A stretch of 64,000 nt of DNA from CALNYZ01 sp942490945 (GCA_942490945.1 CALNYZ010000018.1:620001-684000); one strand, 5' to 3'. Positions 27,943 to 36,846 are shown, counted from the stretch's first letter. Translations and numbers: made by a program. Notes: generated by a model not told the origin, from the sequence alone.

Positions 27943-29364
27943 CTAGTAGCGGTAATGATCAGGCTTGTAAGGGCCTTCAACCGGTACACTGATGTAATCA
28001 GCTTGTTGTTGTGTCAATGTACTAAGGTGTGCACCAACCTTGTTCAGATGCAGGCGTGCAACTTTCTCATCCAGGATCTTCGGCAGAATGTAAACTTCAT
28101 TCTTGTAATTTTCTGCATTGTTGAAGAATTCAATCTGTGCCATCACCTGGTTGGTGAATGAAGCAGACATAACAAAGCTTGGGTGGCCGGTTGCGCAACC
28201 CAGATTAACCAGTCTACCCTTGGCTAATACGATAATCTTCTTGCCATCAGGGAAGATGACGTGGTCAACCTGTGGTTTGATTTCTTCCCACTGGTATTTT
28301 TCCAGCGACGCGATATCAATTTCCGAATCGAAGTGGCCGATGTTACAAACGATAGCTTCGTTTTTCATCTGGGTCATGTGGTCATGACCGATGACTTTCA
28401 TGTTGCCTGTTGTGGTAACAAAGATGTCGCCCAATTTACAAGCTTCATTCATGTCTACGACGCGGTAACCTTCCATGGCAGCTTGCAGCGCACAAATAGG
28501 ATCGATTTCGGTCACCCATACTGTCGCACCCATGCCGCGGAATGCCTGTGCACAACCCTTGCCGACGTCACCGTATCCGAGCACCACACAAATTTTGCCT
28601 GCGATCATGACATCGGTTGCACGTTTGATGCTGTCAATCAAGGATTCGCGACAACCATACAGGTTATCAAATTTGGATTTGGTAGCCGAATCATTCACGT
28701 TCATGGCCGGGAATAATAAAGAACCTTTGGCCTGCATTTCATAAAGACGATGCACACCCGTGGTAGTTTCTTCGGTTACACCTTTAATGCTGGCAGCGGT
28801 ATCTTGCCAATGTGTTGAGCCCGGTTTGATAGTGCGACGCAATACATCCAGGATGGCTTTGTATTCTTCATTGTCATCCGCTTTGGTTTCAGGAATGGCA
28901 CCGGCTTTTTCAAATTCCGCACCTTTGTGAACCAGCAAGGTGGCATCGCCGCCATCATCAAGAATCATGTTTGGTAGTTTACCATCTGGCCACATCAGGG
29001 CTTGCTCGGTGCACCACCAGTATTCTTCAATGGTCTCGCCTTTCCATGCATAAACCGGAATACCTTGTGCAGCTATCGCAGCAGCAGCATGGTCTTGTGT
29101 AGAAAATATATTACAGGATACCCAACGAACTTCGGCGCCTAATGCAACCAATGTCTCGATCAATACCGCAGTCTGAATAGTCATGTGCAGGCTGCCCATG
29201 ATGCGGGCACCTTTAAGTGGTTGTGCTTTACCAAATTCTTCGCGCAATGCCATCAGGCCGGGCATCTCGGTTTCAGCAATCGATATTTCCTTTTTGCCCC
29301 ATTCGGCGAGGGATATATCGGCTACCTTGTAGTCAGAAAATTTAGAGTCAACGACAGCGTTCAT
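27943..29364 (-). CDS. ahcY: adenosylhomocysteinase
   Basis: 473 aa, the long bacterial form. Substrate and NAD motifs: GSLHMTIQTAVLIETL, SCNIFSTQDHAAAAI, DDGGDATLLVHKG, VGYGDVGKGCAQAFRG (here VLGYGDVGKG), NIGHFDSEID, and the C-terminal YKPDHYRY. It reversibly splits S-adenosylhomocysteine to adenosine and homocysteine, relieving methyltransferase inhibition. An SAH riboswitch precedes it. Confidence 0.97.
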   Translation of the reverse strand: MNAVVDSKFSDYKVADISLAEWGKKEISIAETEMPGLMALREEFGKAQPLKGARIMGSLHMTIQTAVLIETLVALGAEVRWVSCNIFSTQDHAAAAIAAQGIPVYAWKGETIEEYWWCTEQALMWPDGKLPNMILDDGGDATLLVHKGAEFEKAGAIPETKADDNEEYKAILDVLRRTIKPGSTHWQDTAASIKGVTEETTTGVHRLYEMQAKGSLLFPAMNVNDSATKSKFDNLYGCRESLIDSIKRATDVMIAGKICVVLGYGDVGKGCAQAFRGMGATVWVTEIDPICALQAAMEGYRVVDMNEACKLGDIFVTTTGNMKVIGHDHMTQMKNEAIVCNIGHFDSEIDIASLEKYQWEEIKPQVDHVIFPDGKKIIVLAKGRLVNLGCATGHPSFVMSASFTNQVMAQIEFFNNAENYKNEVYILPKILDEKVARLHLNKVGAHLSTLTQQQADYISVPVEGPYKPDHYRY

Positions 29365-29421
29365 AACATGTTTCTCCGTGTATGAGTTGTCGAGCGCGGT
29401 TGAAATTTACAAAGCATTCCC

Positions 29422-29496
29422 GTTGAGCCTCGCCTCGTGATCTGAATGGTTAACCGTATCCGGTCGTATTCAGCAGAGGTTGCAGCGCCCCTCAAC
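29422..29496 (-). promoter_or_regulatory. SAH riboswitch (ahcY leader)
   Basis: On the minus strand the leader has GTTGAGGGGCGCTGCAAC, then an internal hairpin (CTGAAT ... ATTCAG), then GAGGCTCAAC. P1 is GTTGAG/CTCAAC (29491-29496 with 29422-29427). The GAGG-x-GCGCUGCAAC core and AGGCUC strand match the known S-adenosylhomocysteine riboswitch, which turns expression on when SAH accumulates. It lies about 60-130 bases upstream of the ahcY ATG. The ligand is inferred from the consensus and the downstream gene. Confidence 0.9.
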
Positions 29497-29565
29497 AGGA
29501 CTGCGTAATCCAGTTTATCGGCGTATGCGCACGATAAAGTTAATGTATTTTTACCAGGCTACTGG

Positions 29566-30726
29566 TTAAATACCGGCGGCGGCCTTGAGGGCATCCGCTT
29601 TGTCGGTTTTTTCCCAGGTAAAATCCGGTTCTTCGCGACCAAAATGCCCATAAGCGGCAGTGGCTTTGTAGATCGGTCGGAGTAAGTCTAACATAGCAAT
29701 CAGGCCGCGTGGACGTAGATCAAAATGTTCGCGTACCAATTCCACAATTTTTGTATCAGAAATTTTACCTGTGCCAAATGTTTGAACACTGATAGAAGTT
29801 GGTTCTGCTACACCAATCGCATAAGACACCTGAATTTCACAACGCTCTGCAAGACCGGCAGCAACCACATTTTTTGCCACATAGCGACCGGCATAGGCTG
29901 CTGAACGATCTACTTTTGATGGATCCTTGCCAGAGAAGGCGCCACCACCATGGCGTGCCATGCCACCATAAGTATCAACAATAATCTTGCGCCCGGTTAA
30001 TCCACAATCGCCTACCGGACCGCCAATAACGAATCGACCGGTTGGATTAATGAAATAACGGGTATTCTTGGTAATAAAATTCGCAGGCAACACTTTGTTG
30101 ATGATTTCATCCATCACGGCTTCCTGCAGCGTCTTGTTGTTGACGTCCGGATTATGTTGCGTAGACAGAACGACCGCATCAATCGCCACTGGCTTGTTGT
30201 CTTCATAAACAAAGGTCACCTGAGATTTTGCGTCGGGACGCAACCAGGGCAACATACCGTTTTTGCGCACTTCAGCCTGACGCTTGACCAGCAGATGGGC
30301 ATAGGTAATGGGCGCGGGCATCAGCACGTCGGTTTCATTACTGGCATAACCAAACATCAAACCCTGGTCACCAGCGCCTTGTTCATGGTCTTCGAATTCA
30401 TCAACACCCATTGCGATGTCAGACGATTGTTTATCGATGGAAGTCAGTACCGCACAGGATGCTGCGTCAAATCCCATATCCGAACTGGTGTAGCCAATAT
30501 TGCTAATGGTATCGCGGACGATTTGTGGCATATCAACCCATGCTGATGTTGTGATCTCACCAGAGATAACAACCATGCCGGTATTGATCATGGTTTCACA
30601 AGCGACACGAGCCTTGTTGTCTTGCTCGAAAATGGCGTCGAGAATGGAATCAGAAATTTGATCTGCGATCTTGTCAGGATGGCCTTCAGATACAGATTCA
30701 GAGGTAAATAAAAAATTGTCCGGCAT
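29566..30726 (-). CDS. metK: S-adenosylmethionine synthetase
   Basis: 386 aa. ESVSEGHPDKIADQISDSIL at the N-terminus, GAGDQGLMFGYA, the FVIGGPVGDCGLTGRKI loop and GGGAFSGKDPSKVDRSAAY are all MetK hallmarks. It makes SAM from ATP and methionine, feeding the methyl cycle completed by ahcY and metF next door. It has its own leader and is divergent from the thioredoxin-fold gene. Confidence 0.97.
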   Translation of the reverse strand: MPDNFLFTSESVSEGHPDKIADQISDSILDAIFEQDNKARVACETMINTGMVVISGEITTSAWVDMPQIVRDTISNIGYTSSDMGFDAASCAVLTSIDKQSSDIAMGVDEFEDHEQGAGDQGLMFGYASNETDVLMPAPITYAHLLVKRQAEVRKNGMLPWLRPDAKSQVTFVYEDNKPVAIDAVVLSTQHNPDVNNKTLQEAVMDEIINKVLPANFITKNTRYFINPTGRFVIGGPVGDCGLTGRKIIVDTYGGMARHGGGAFSGKDPSKVDRSAAYAGRYVAKNVVAAGLAERCEIQVSYAIGVAEPTSISVQTFGTGKISDTKIVELVREHFDLRPRGLIAMLDLLRPIYKATAAYGHFGREEPDFTWEKTDKADALKAAAGI

Positions 30727-30889
30727 GGTTAGTCCTTATGTATTACTTAAAAATTTGATAGCGTTTAACGCAGTGCAGCGAATTGTAGCTGTTTTGCATT
30801 AAATTTAACAGGTGTCTGCGATTATCAGCCCTGTCTTGGTATAATTACGCACCATAAAACAGCAATATATTGCAGAAAAGGAGTATGTG
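30727..30889. promoter_or_regulatory. metK / thioredoxin-fold gene divergent promoter region
   Basis: On the plus strand TGGTATAAT (30837-30845) is an extended -10 element with a perfect TATAAT; its -35 is weak. On the minus strand TACAAT (30787-30782) is a possible metK -10 with no good -35. No SAM riboswitch structure was recognised in the metK leader. Confidence 0.45.
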
Positions 30890-31450
30890 ATGGTCAGTCT
30901 TGAAACACCGGTATGTGAATTTGGTCAGCCAGCAATTGATTTTTCCTTGCCTGGGGTTGATGGCAAGCAATGGACACTTGCAAATGCCAGGGGAAAAAAT
31001 GGTCTGCTGGTGATGTTTATTTGTAATCATTGCCCGTACGTAAAAGCAGTGCGTGAACGTATCGTACGCGATTGTAACGAGTTACTGCAATACGGCGTGA
31101 ATAGTGTGGCAATCATGTCAAATGATCCGGCTATGTACGATGAAGACTCCTTTGAAAATATGCATAAGGTGGCAACTCAATATGGTTTCTCGTTTCCCTA
31201 TTTGCTTGATGAAAGCCAGCAGGTAGCGAAAGCATATGGCGCGGTCTGTACCCCTGATTTCTTCGGTTATAACGGTGACTTGCAATTGCAATATCGAGGC
31301 AGATTGGACGCCAGTCGCAAGGAAACAGCACAGGGTGACGTGCGTCGAGATTTATTCGAGGCCATGCGCGAAGTCGCGCAAACCGGCAAAGGCCCGGTCG
31401 AGCAAATCCCCAGTATGGGTTGTTCTATCAAGTGGAAAGATGAGGCATAA
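30890..31450 (+). CDS. thioredoxin-fold (AhpC/TSA-like) protein
   Basis: 186 aa from the ATG at 30890, which has AAGGAG six bases upstream; a GTG three bases earlier is less well placed. The sequence has DFSLPGVDGKQWTL, then MFICNHCPYVKAVRER with a CxxC pair (CNHC), GAVCTPDFFGYN with the cis-Pro loop, and LQYRGRLDASR. It has no signal peptide. A cytoplasmic thiol oxidoreductase or peroxidase role is inferred. Its stop codon is the left edge of the 236-bp duplication. Confidence 0.8.
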   Translation: MVSLETPVCEFGQPAIDFSLPGVDGKQWTLANARGKNGLLVMFICNHCPYVKAVRERIVRDCNELLQYGVNSVAIMSNDPAMYDEDSFENMHKVATQYGFSFPYLLDESQQVAKAYGAVCTPDFFGYNGDLQLQYRGRLDASRKETAQGDVRRDLFEAMREVAQTGKGPVEQIPSMGCSIKWKDEA

Positions 31451-31684
31451 GGAAGGCATTAAATTCCTGCGGGCAACTTTGCCTGCATCAAAATGTCAGC
31501 GTCTATATATATAGTGTAATCCATAGTCATGAGTAAAAAATAACCATATCTTGCCCTGATGTGAGCCTGTCTATAGTGAATCAATAAGTTAGTTTATTTC
31601 GACATTATTAAATTCTGTTCCAGTTATGAGTCAGCCCCTTGCCCGATCGGGGTGAAAAATGGGAGAATTGCCCGCTCGTTTGAC
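31449..31684. repeat. 236-bp perfect tandem duplication, copy 1
   Basis: Copy 1 begins at the second base of the upstream stop codon and abuts copy 2 with no spacer. The two copies are identical by eye. Each contains a hairpin GCGGGCAA-ct-TTGCCTGC, a TATATATATAG stretch and CCCCttgcccgatcGGGG. No coding frame is evident. Confidence 0.95.
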
Positions 31685-31920
31685 AAGGAAGGCATTAAAT
31701 TCCTGCGGGCAACTTTGCCTGCATCAAAATGTCAGCGTCTATATATATAGTGTAATCCATAGTCATGAGTAAAAAATAACCATATCTTGCCCTGATGTGA
31801 GCCTGTCTATAGTGAATCAATAAGTTAGTTTATTTCGACATTATTAAATTCTGTTCCAGTTATGAGTCAGCCCCTTGCCCGATCGGGGTGAAAAATGGGA
31901 GAATTGCCCGCTCGTTTGAC
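31685..31920. repeat. 236-bp perfect tandem duplication, copy 2
   Basis: Second copy, identical to 31449-31684. It ends at CGTTTGAC just before unique sequence leading to tkt. Any promoter within the unit would be doubled upstream of the tkt block. Confidence 0.95.
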
Positions 31921-32189
31921 TGGGCCTATTTAAATTCCAGCCGTAATCCGATTTTGAGGGTGTGCCGAAATTGTATATCTGGATTACGGTCTAATTTGTC
32001 ATTTCCCAGTTACAGAACATGTACAGCCTGGTCTGACTGAACTCTATCTGCCTAGTGAAACCTAGATTGGCGGACGAGGCTGATTTTTCCCGTTAAAGAT
32101 GACGGGGATCACAAGTGATAGCGACCTTGGTAAAAGCTGACACTTGGGATAACACAGTTTTTTGAAAATTGAACAGAGGGAGACACTCG
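31921..32189 (+). promoter_or_regulatory. structured tkt leader with attenuator-like hairpin
   Basis: No gene. There is an inverted repeat CCGTAATCC/GGATTACGG at 31941-31949 and 31981-31989. A long stem CAGCCTgGTC/GACgAGGCTG (32024-32033 with 32073-32082) encloses a smaller hairpin (GCCTAG/CTA-GGC). It is followed at once by ATTTTTCC, like an intrinsic terminator. Two more short stems follow: CCCGT/ACGGG (32089-32105) and ATCAC/GTGAT (32108-32119). This looks like a regulated 5' leader of no class I recognise, or the 3' end of a small RNA. Confidence 0.5.
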
Positions 32190-34196
32190 ATGTCATCACG
32201 TAAAGAACTAGCCAATGCAATTCGCGCCTTGACGATGGATGCAGTTCAGATTCCGAACTCAGGTCATCCGGGTGCGCCCATGGGCATGGCCGATATCGCC
32301 GAGGTCTTATATAACGACTTCATGAAGCATAACCCGACCAATCCCAAGTGGGTGGATCGCGATCGTTTTGTGATGTCCAATGGTCATGCCTCCATGATGC
32401 CGTATTCCGTATTGCATTTAACAGGTTATGACCTGACGATTGACGATCTGAAAGGCTTTCGTAGTTTGCATTCGAAAACACCTGGTCACCCTGAATATGG
32501 ATACACAGCGGGTATCGAAACCACTACTGGTCCTCTGGGTCAGGGTATTACCAACGCGGTGGGCATGGCTCTGGCAGAAAAAGTACTGGCTGCACAGTTT
32601 AATAAAGATGGCCATGAAATTGTTGACCACAAAACCTACGTATTTCTCGGTGACGGTTGTTTGATGGAAGGTATCTCACATGAAGCCTGTTCATTAGCCG
32701 GCTCATTTGGTTTGGGCAAACTGATTTGTTTCTACGATGATAACAATATTTCTATCGACGGCAATGTTGACGGCTGGTTTGCTGATGACACACCGAAACG
32801 ATTTGAAGCTTACGGCTGGCACGTGGTTGCGAATGTTGATGGACACGATCCGGAAGCAGTGAAAAAAGCCACCGCAGCCGCGATTGCGGAAACCGGTAAG
32901 CCATCTATTATTTGCTGCAAAACAGTCATTGGCAAAGGTGCACCAAACAAGCAGGGTGGACACCATGTTCACGGTGAAGCGCTGGGTAATGATGAAATCG
33001 CTGCCACACGTAAAAATCTCGGTTGGAATCACGAACCCTTTGTTATCCCTGAAGAAATTTATAAAGCCTGGGATGCAAAAGATGCGGGTGCAAAAGCGGA
33101 AGCTGCGTGGAACGACAAGTTTGCGGCGTATAAAAAAGCTTTCCCGGCAGAAGCGGCTGAATTCGAACGTCGTATGGCGGGTGAGTTGCCTGCTAACTGG
33201 GATGCAGAAGCGAAAAAGTTTATTGCTGCAGTGAATGACAAGGCTGAATCACCGGCGACACGTGTTGCTTCAAAAGGTGCACTGGATGGTTTTGCTCCCA
33301 TGCTGCCTGAATTTTTGGGTGGCTCGGCGGATTTAACACCATCAAATAATACCTTAAATGTAAAAAGCATAAGAATTAATGACAACAACGGTTCCAGCGA
33401 AATGAATTTTGCCGGCAACTATGTTTCTTATGGTGTACGTGAATTTGGTATGAGTGCAATCATGAACGGTATTACCCTGCATGGTGGATTTATACCTTAC
33501 GGTGCGACCTTCCTGATGTTTTCAGAATATGCGCGTAATGCATTACGCATGGCGGCATTAATGAAAATTCAAAGCATCTTTGTTTATACCCATGACTCAA
33601 TTGGTCTGGGTGAAGATGGTCCGACTCACCAGGCAGTTGAGCAAATTCCTACCCTGCGTATGATTCCTAATATGTCGGTATGGCGTCCGTGCGATACGGT
33701 TGAAACAGCCGTGGCCTGGAAACTGGCAGTAGAGCGAACGAATGCTCCATCATGTTTGATCTTTACCCGTCAGGGCACACCGTTCCAGAAACGTGATGCC
33801 AAGCAAATTGAAAATATTGCGAAAGGCGGATATGTCCTGAAAGATTGTGACGGTACACCTGATGCAATTGTTATTGCTACCGGTTCTGAAGTTGGCCTTG
33901 CTGTCGCTGCGGCAGATGCTTCCAGCAAGAAAGTGCGTGTTGTTTCCATGCCTTCTGTTGATACATTTGAAGCACAAGATGCAGCTTACAAGGAATCTGT
34001 ATTACCCAAGGCGGTCAAGGCACGTGTTGCGGTAGAAGCCGCGATCATGGATGGCTGGTGGAAATATGTTGGTACTGATGGCGCGGTTGTCGGTATGACA
34101 ACCTTTGGCGAATCAGCGCCAGCGAGCGAGCTGTTCAAGCACTTTGGTATTACTGCTGAGAATGTTGGCAAAGCCATCGATAGCGTAACCAAATAA
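32190..34196 (+). CDS. tkt: transketolase
   Basis: 668 aa from the ATG at 32190, with GAGGGAGA 8 bases upstream; the upstream TTG frame is not supported. TPP-enzyme motifs: SGHPGAPMGMADIAEVLY, FLGDGCLMEGISHEA ... FYDDNNISIDG (GDG-N28-N), and THDSIGLGEDGPTHQAVEQ. It transfers C2 units in the Calvin and pentose phosphate cycles. It is the first gene of the tkt-gap-pgk-pyk-fba block; in a RuBisCO-bearing host this is a CO2-fixation set. Confidence 0.97.
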   Translation: MSSRKELANAIRALTMDAVQIPNSGHPGAPMGMADIAEVLYNDFMKHNPTNPKWVDRDRFVMSNGHASMMPYSVLHLTGYDLTIDDLKGFRSLHSKTPGHPEYGYTAGIETTTGPLGQGITNAVGMALAEKVLAAQFNKDGHEIVDHKTYVFLGDGCLMEGISHEACSLAGSFGLGKLICFYDDNNISIDGNVDGWFADDTPKRFEAYGWHVVANVDGHDPEAVKKATAAAIAETGKPSIICCKTVIGKGAPNKQGGHHVHGEALGNDEIAATRKNLGWNHEPFVIPEEIYKAWDAKDAGAKAEAAWNDKFAAYKKAFPAEAAEFERRMAGELPANWDAEAKKFIAAVNDKAESPATRVASKGALDGFAPMLPEFLGGSADLTPSNNTLNVKSIRINDNNGSSEMNFAGNYVSYGVREFGMSAIMNGITLHGGFIPYGATFLMFSEYARNALRMAALMKIQSIFVYTHDSIGLGEDGPTHQAVEQIPTLRMIPNMSVWRPCDTVETAVAWKLAVERTNAPSCLIFTRQGTPFQKRDAKQIENIAKGGYVLKDCDGTPDAIVIATGSEVGLAVAAADASSKKVRVVSMPSVDTFEAQDAAYKESVLPKAVKARVAVEAAIMDGWWKYVGTDGAVVGMTTFGESAPASELFKHFGITAENVGKAIDSVTK

Positions 34197-34280
34197 GCAG
34201 AGTACAAATTTAACGGTGATTCAGCTCAAATAGAATCACAACAAGTTTTTTATTTAGAAATATATTAGGAGAACAATCAC

Positions 34281-35285
34281 ATGACTATTAAAGTCGGTAT
34301 TAATGGGTTTGGCCGTATTGGTCGCATGGTATTCCGCGCTGTATACAAGGAATTCGGTGATATCGAAATCGTTGGTATCAACGACTTGCTCGACGCAGAA
34401 TATCTTGCCTACATGCTGAAGTATGACTCTGTACACGGCCGTTTTGGTGGTGAGGTTTCTGCAGAAGCGGGTGCAATGATTGTCGATGGCAAAAAAATTC
34501 GCCTGACAGCAGAGCGTGATCCAGCAGCCCTTAAATGGGGTGATGTAAACGCTGATATCGTTATTGATTGCACAGGCTTCTTCCTTACCGAAGAAGGTTG
34601 TCAAAAGCACATCGAAGCGGGCGCCAAGAAAGTTGTTATGTCTGCACCTTCCAAAGATTCAACACCTATGTTTGTTTACGGTGTGAACCACGATACATAC
34701 AAAGGTCAGGCAATTGTTTCTGCAGCTTCTTGTACTACTAACTGTCTGGCACCAGTTGCCAAAGTTCTGAATGATAACTGGGGCATCAAGCGTGGTTTGA
34801 TGACGACTGTTCACGCTGCAACTGCTACACAAAAAACAGTTGACGGCCCTTCTGCAAAAGACTGGCGCGGTGGCCGTGGTATTCTGGAAAACATCATTCC
34901 ATCATCTACCGGTGCGGCGAAAGCAGTAGGCGTGGTATTACCAGAACTGAACGGCAAGCTGACCGGTATGGCATTCCGTGTTCCTACTTCTGACGTTTCA
35001 GTTGTTGATTTGACAGTTGAACTGAACAAAGAAGCCAAGTATGCAGACATCTGTGCAGCCATGAAGAAAGCATCTGAAACAGGCGATATCAGCAAGACAT
35101 TGGGTTATACCGATGAGAAAGTTGTTTCGACTGATTTCCGTGGCGTTGGTTACTCATCTATTTTTGATGCCGAAGCCGGTATCGCACTGGATGGTACCTT
35201 CGTTAAGGTGGTTTCATGGTATGACAATGAGTATGGTTATACCTGCAATATGATGCGGTTTGTTCAACACGTTGCATCAAATTAA
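34281..35285 (+). CDS. gap: glyceraldehyde-3-phosphate dehydrogenase, type I
   Basis: 334 aa. NAD(P)-binding GINGFGRIGRMVFRA, catalytic Cys in SAASCTTNCLAPV (about 155), phosphate-binding and S-loop segments (SSTGAAKAVGVVLPEL, AFRVPTSDVSVVDL), and C-terminal SWYDNEYGYT. It works in both glycolysis and Calvin-cycle reduction of 1,3-bisphosphoglycerate. A strong TTAGGAGAAC precedes the ATG; pgk follows after two hairpins. Confidence 0.97.
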   Translation: MTIKVGINGFGRIGRMVFRAVYKEFGDIEIVGINDLLDAEYLAYMLKYDSVHGRFGGEVSAEAGAMIVDGKKIRLTAERDPAALKWGDVNADIVIDCTGFFLTEEGCQKHIEAGAKKVVMSAPSKDSTPMFVYGVNHDTYKGQAIVSAASCTTNCLAPVAKVLNDNWGIKRGLMTTVHAATATQKTVDGPSAKDWRGGRGILENIIPSSTGAAKAVGVVLPELNGKLTGMAFRVPTSDVSVVDLTVELNKEAKYADICAAMKKASETGDISKTLGYTDEKVVSTDFRGVGYSSIFDAEAGIALDGTFVKVVSWYDNEYGYTCNMMRFVQHVASN

Positions 35286-35313
35286 GGATCTTTTTTCAGC
35301 TGGCGGTGTTGTC

Positions 35314-35365
35314 AGAGATTTTGAATGCTCACGTACTGCGAGTACGCTCCACGTTCAAAATCTCT
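35314..35365 (+). other. compound hairpin downstream of gap
   Basis: Perfect 12-bp outer stem AGAGATTTTGAA / TTCAAAATCTCT with an inner GTACT/AGTAC stem. Further out, GCTGGCGG and CCGCCTAGCCAGC could extend it imperfectly. No T-run follows, so it is more likely a mobile palindrome or an mRNA processing/stability element than a terminator. Confidence 0.65.
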
Positions 35366-35447
35366 TCCGCCTAGCCAGCCAAAAAAATCTCTCTTAATTT
35401 GCCAATAGCGAGAAGATTCTTTTCTCGTGCAGTAAGAAAGAAAAAGT

Positions 35448-35472
35448 ATAGGGTGGGCACTGCCCGCCCTAT
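35448..35472 (+). other. GC-rich hairpin upstream of pgk
   Basis: ATAGGGTGGGC-act-GCCCGCCCTAT, an 11-bp stem with one G-T wobble. It resembles the widely scattered TAGGGTGGGCA...TGCCCACC palindromes I recall from other proteobacterial genomes (family memory, not checked). No T-tract follows. Confidence 0.6.
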
Positions 35473-35559
35473 GTTCTTTATAAAGAATTGAAATAAAGAA
35501 TGATTAGTAAAGTTATCAAGCTTTGCTAATTATTTTTGAAATATTTTAGGAGTTATACC

Positions 35560-36741
35560 ATGTCTTTTATCAAACTGACTGATCTTGACCTTAAAGGTAA
35601 ACGTGTCTTAATCCGCGCCGATCTTAATGTGCCGGTGAAAGATGGCAAAGTCACTTCGGATGCACGTATTACCGCATCCATGCCGACTATTGAACACTGC
35701 ATGAAAGCGGGTGCTTCAGTCATGGTCATGTCACACCGTGGTCGACCTGAAGAAGGTGTGGCCGATGAAGAAAATTCATTGGCACCGATTGCAACCTGCA
35801 TGTCAGAAAAACTGGGCAAGCAAGTACGCCTGGTTAAAGATTACATAAATGGTGGCTTCGATGTCGCTGCTGGCGAATGTGTATTACTGGAAAACGTGCG
35901 CTTTAATGCCGGCGAGAAGAAAGACGATGAAGCCTTGTCAAAAAAATACGCTGCATTATGTGATGTGTTTGTTATGGACGCATTTGGTACGGCGCATCGC
36001 GCCCAGGCCTCTACGCATGGTGCAGGTAAATTTGCACCGACAGCTTGCGCTGGTTTGTTGCTCGCGGAAGAACTCGACAGTCTGGCCAAAGCACTGGCGA
36101 AGCCTGCTCGTCCGATGGTGGCGATTGTCGGGGGTTCGAAAGTTTCTACCAAACTGACAGTGCTTGAAGCCTTGTCTGAAAAAGTTGATCAACTGGTTGT
36201 GGGTGGTGGTATCGCGAATACTTTCCTCAAGGCAATGGGCAACAATGTTGGTAAGTCCTTGTGTGAAGATGATCTGGTTGATACAGCCAAAGCACTCATT
36301 GAAAAAATGAAAGCGCGCGGTGCGAACATCCCGATCGCGACAGATGTTGTCTGTGGCAAGGAATTTTCTGAAACTGCACAAGCAACACTGAAAAAAGCTG
36401 GTGAAGTTGAAGACGATGATATGATTTTTGATATTGGTCCGGATAGTGCGAAAGAACTGGCGGATATTATCTCCAAGGCAGGCACCATTGTCTGGAATGG
36501 CCCGGTTGGCGTATTTGAATTTGACCAGTTTGGTGAAGGAACCAAAACAGTCTCCATGGCGATTGCCGATGCGAAAGGATTCAGTCTGGCTGGCGGTGGT
36601 GACACAATAGCCGCGATTCAGAAATATGATATTTACGATAAAGTTTCGTATATCTCCACAGCCGGTGGTGCTTTCCTTGAATACCTGGAAGGCAAGGTTT
36701 TACCTGCAGTTGCCATGTTGGAAGAACGCGCGAAATCTTAA
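35560..36741 (+). CDS. pgk: phosphoglycerate kinase
   Basis: 393 aa from the ATG at 35560, with TAGGAG 7 bases upstream; the frame's earlier Met at 35536 is not needed. Motifs: GKRVLIRADLNVPVKDG, SHRGRPEEG, LLENVRFNAGEKKDD, VGGSKVSTKL and NGPVGVFEFDQFGEGT, plus the GGGDTIAAI nucleotide loop. It makes or uses 1,3-bisphosphoglycerate, next to gap. Confidence 0.97.
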   Translation: MSFIKLTDLDLKGKRVLIRADLNVPVKDGKVTSDARITASMPTIEHCMKAGASVMVMSHRGRPEEGVADEENSLAPIATCMSEKLGKQVRLVKDYINGGFDVAAGECVLLENVRFNAGEKKDDEALSKKYAALCDVFVMDAFGTAHRAQASTHGAGKFAPTACAGLLLAEELDSLAKALAKPARPMVAIVGGSKVSTKLTVLEALSEKVDQLVVGGGIANTFLKAMGNNVGKSLCEDDLVDTAKALIEKMKARGANIPIATDVVCGKEFSETAQATLKKAGEVEDDDMIFDIGPDSAKELADIISKAGTIVWNGPVGVFEFDQFGEGTKTVSMAIADAKGFSLAGGGDTIAAIQKYDIYDKVSYISTAGGAFLEYLEGKVLPAVAMLEERAKS

Positions 36742-36770
36742 GTCTGATGACACAATTGGCTGGAAAAATG

Positions 36771-36805
36771 ACCTGTTTGGCGATACATTATTTTGCCAAA
36801 CAGGT
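36771..36805 (+). other. hairpin between pgk and pyk
   Basis: Perfect 11-bp stem ACCTGTTTGGC / GCCAAACAGGT with a 13-nt loop, 30 bases after the pgk stop. A-rich rather than T-rich sequence follows on the plus strand, so termination of pgk mRNA is unlikely; RNA processing or a protein site is possible. Confidence 0.65.
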
Positions 36806-36846
36806 AAAATAACCGCCTAATTATCTGGAATTAAATACAAAAAATC

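Noticed and set aside
30727..30886. SAM riboswitch in the metK leader
   Set aside because: No SAM-I, SAM-II or related core pairing could be found in the 160-base leader.
31449..31920. CRISPR-like array
   Set aside because: There are only two long adjoining copies without spacers; this is a tandem duplication.
32169..32189. Earlier TTG start for transketolase
   Set aside because: ATG at 32190 has a well-placed GAGGGAGA and begins the usual family N-terminus.
35841..36605. Minus-strand frames of 100-140 aa over pgk
   Set aside because: Shadows of a strongly coding gene; no ribosome binding site or family resemblance.
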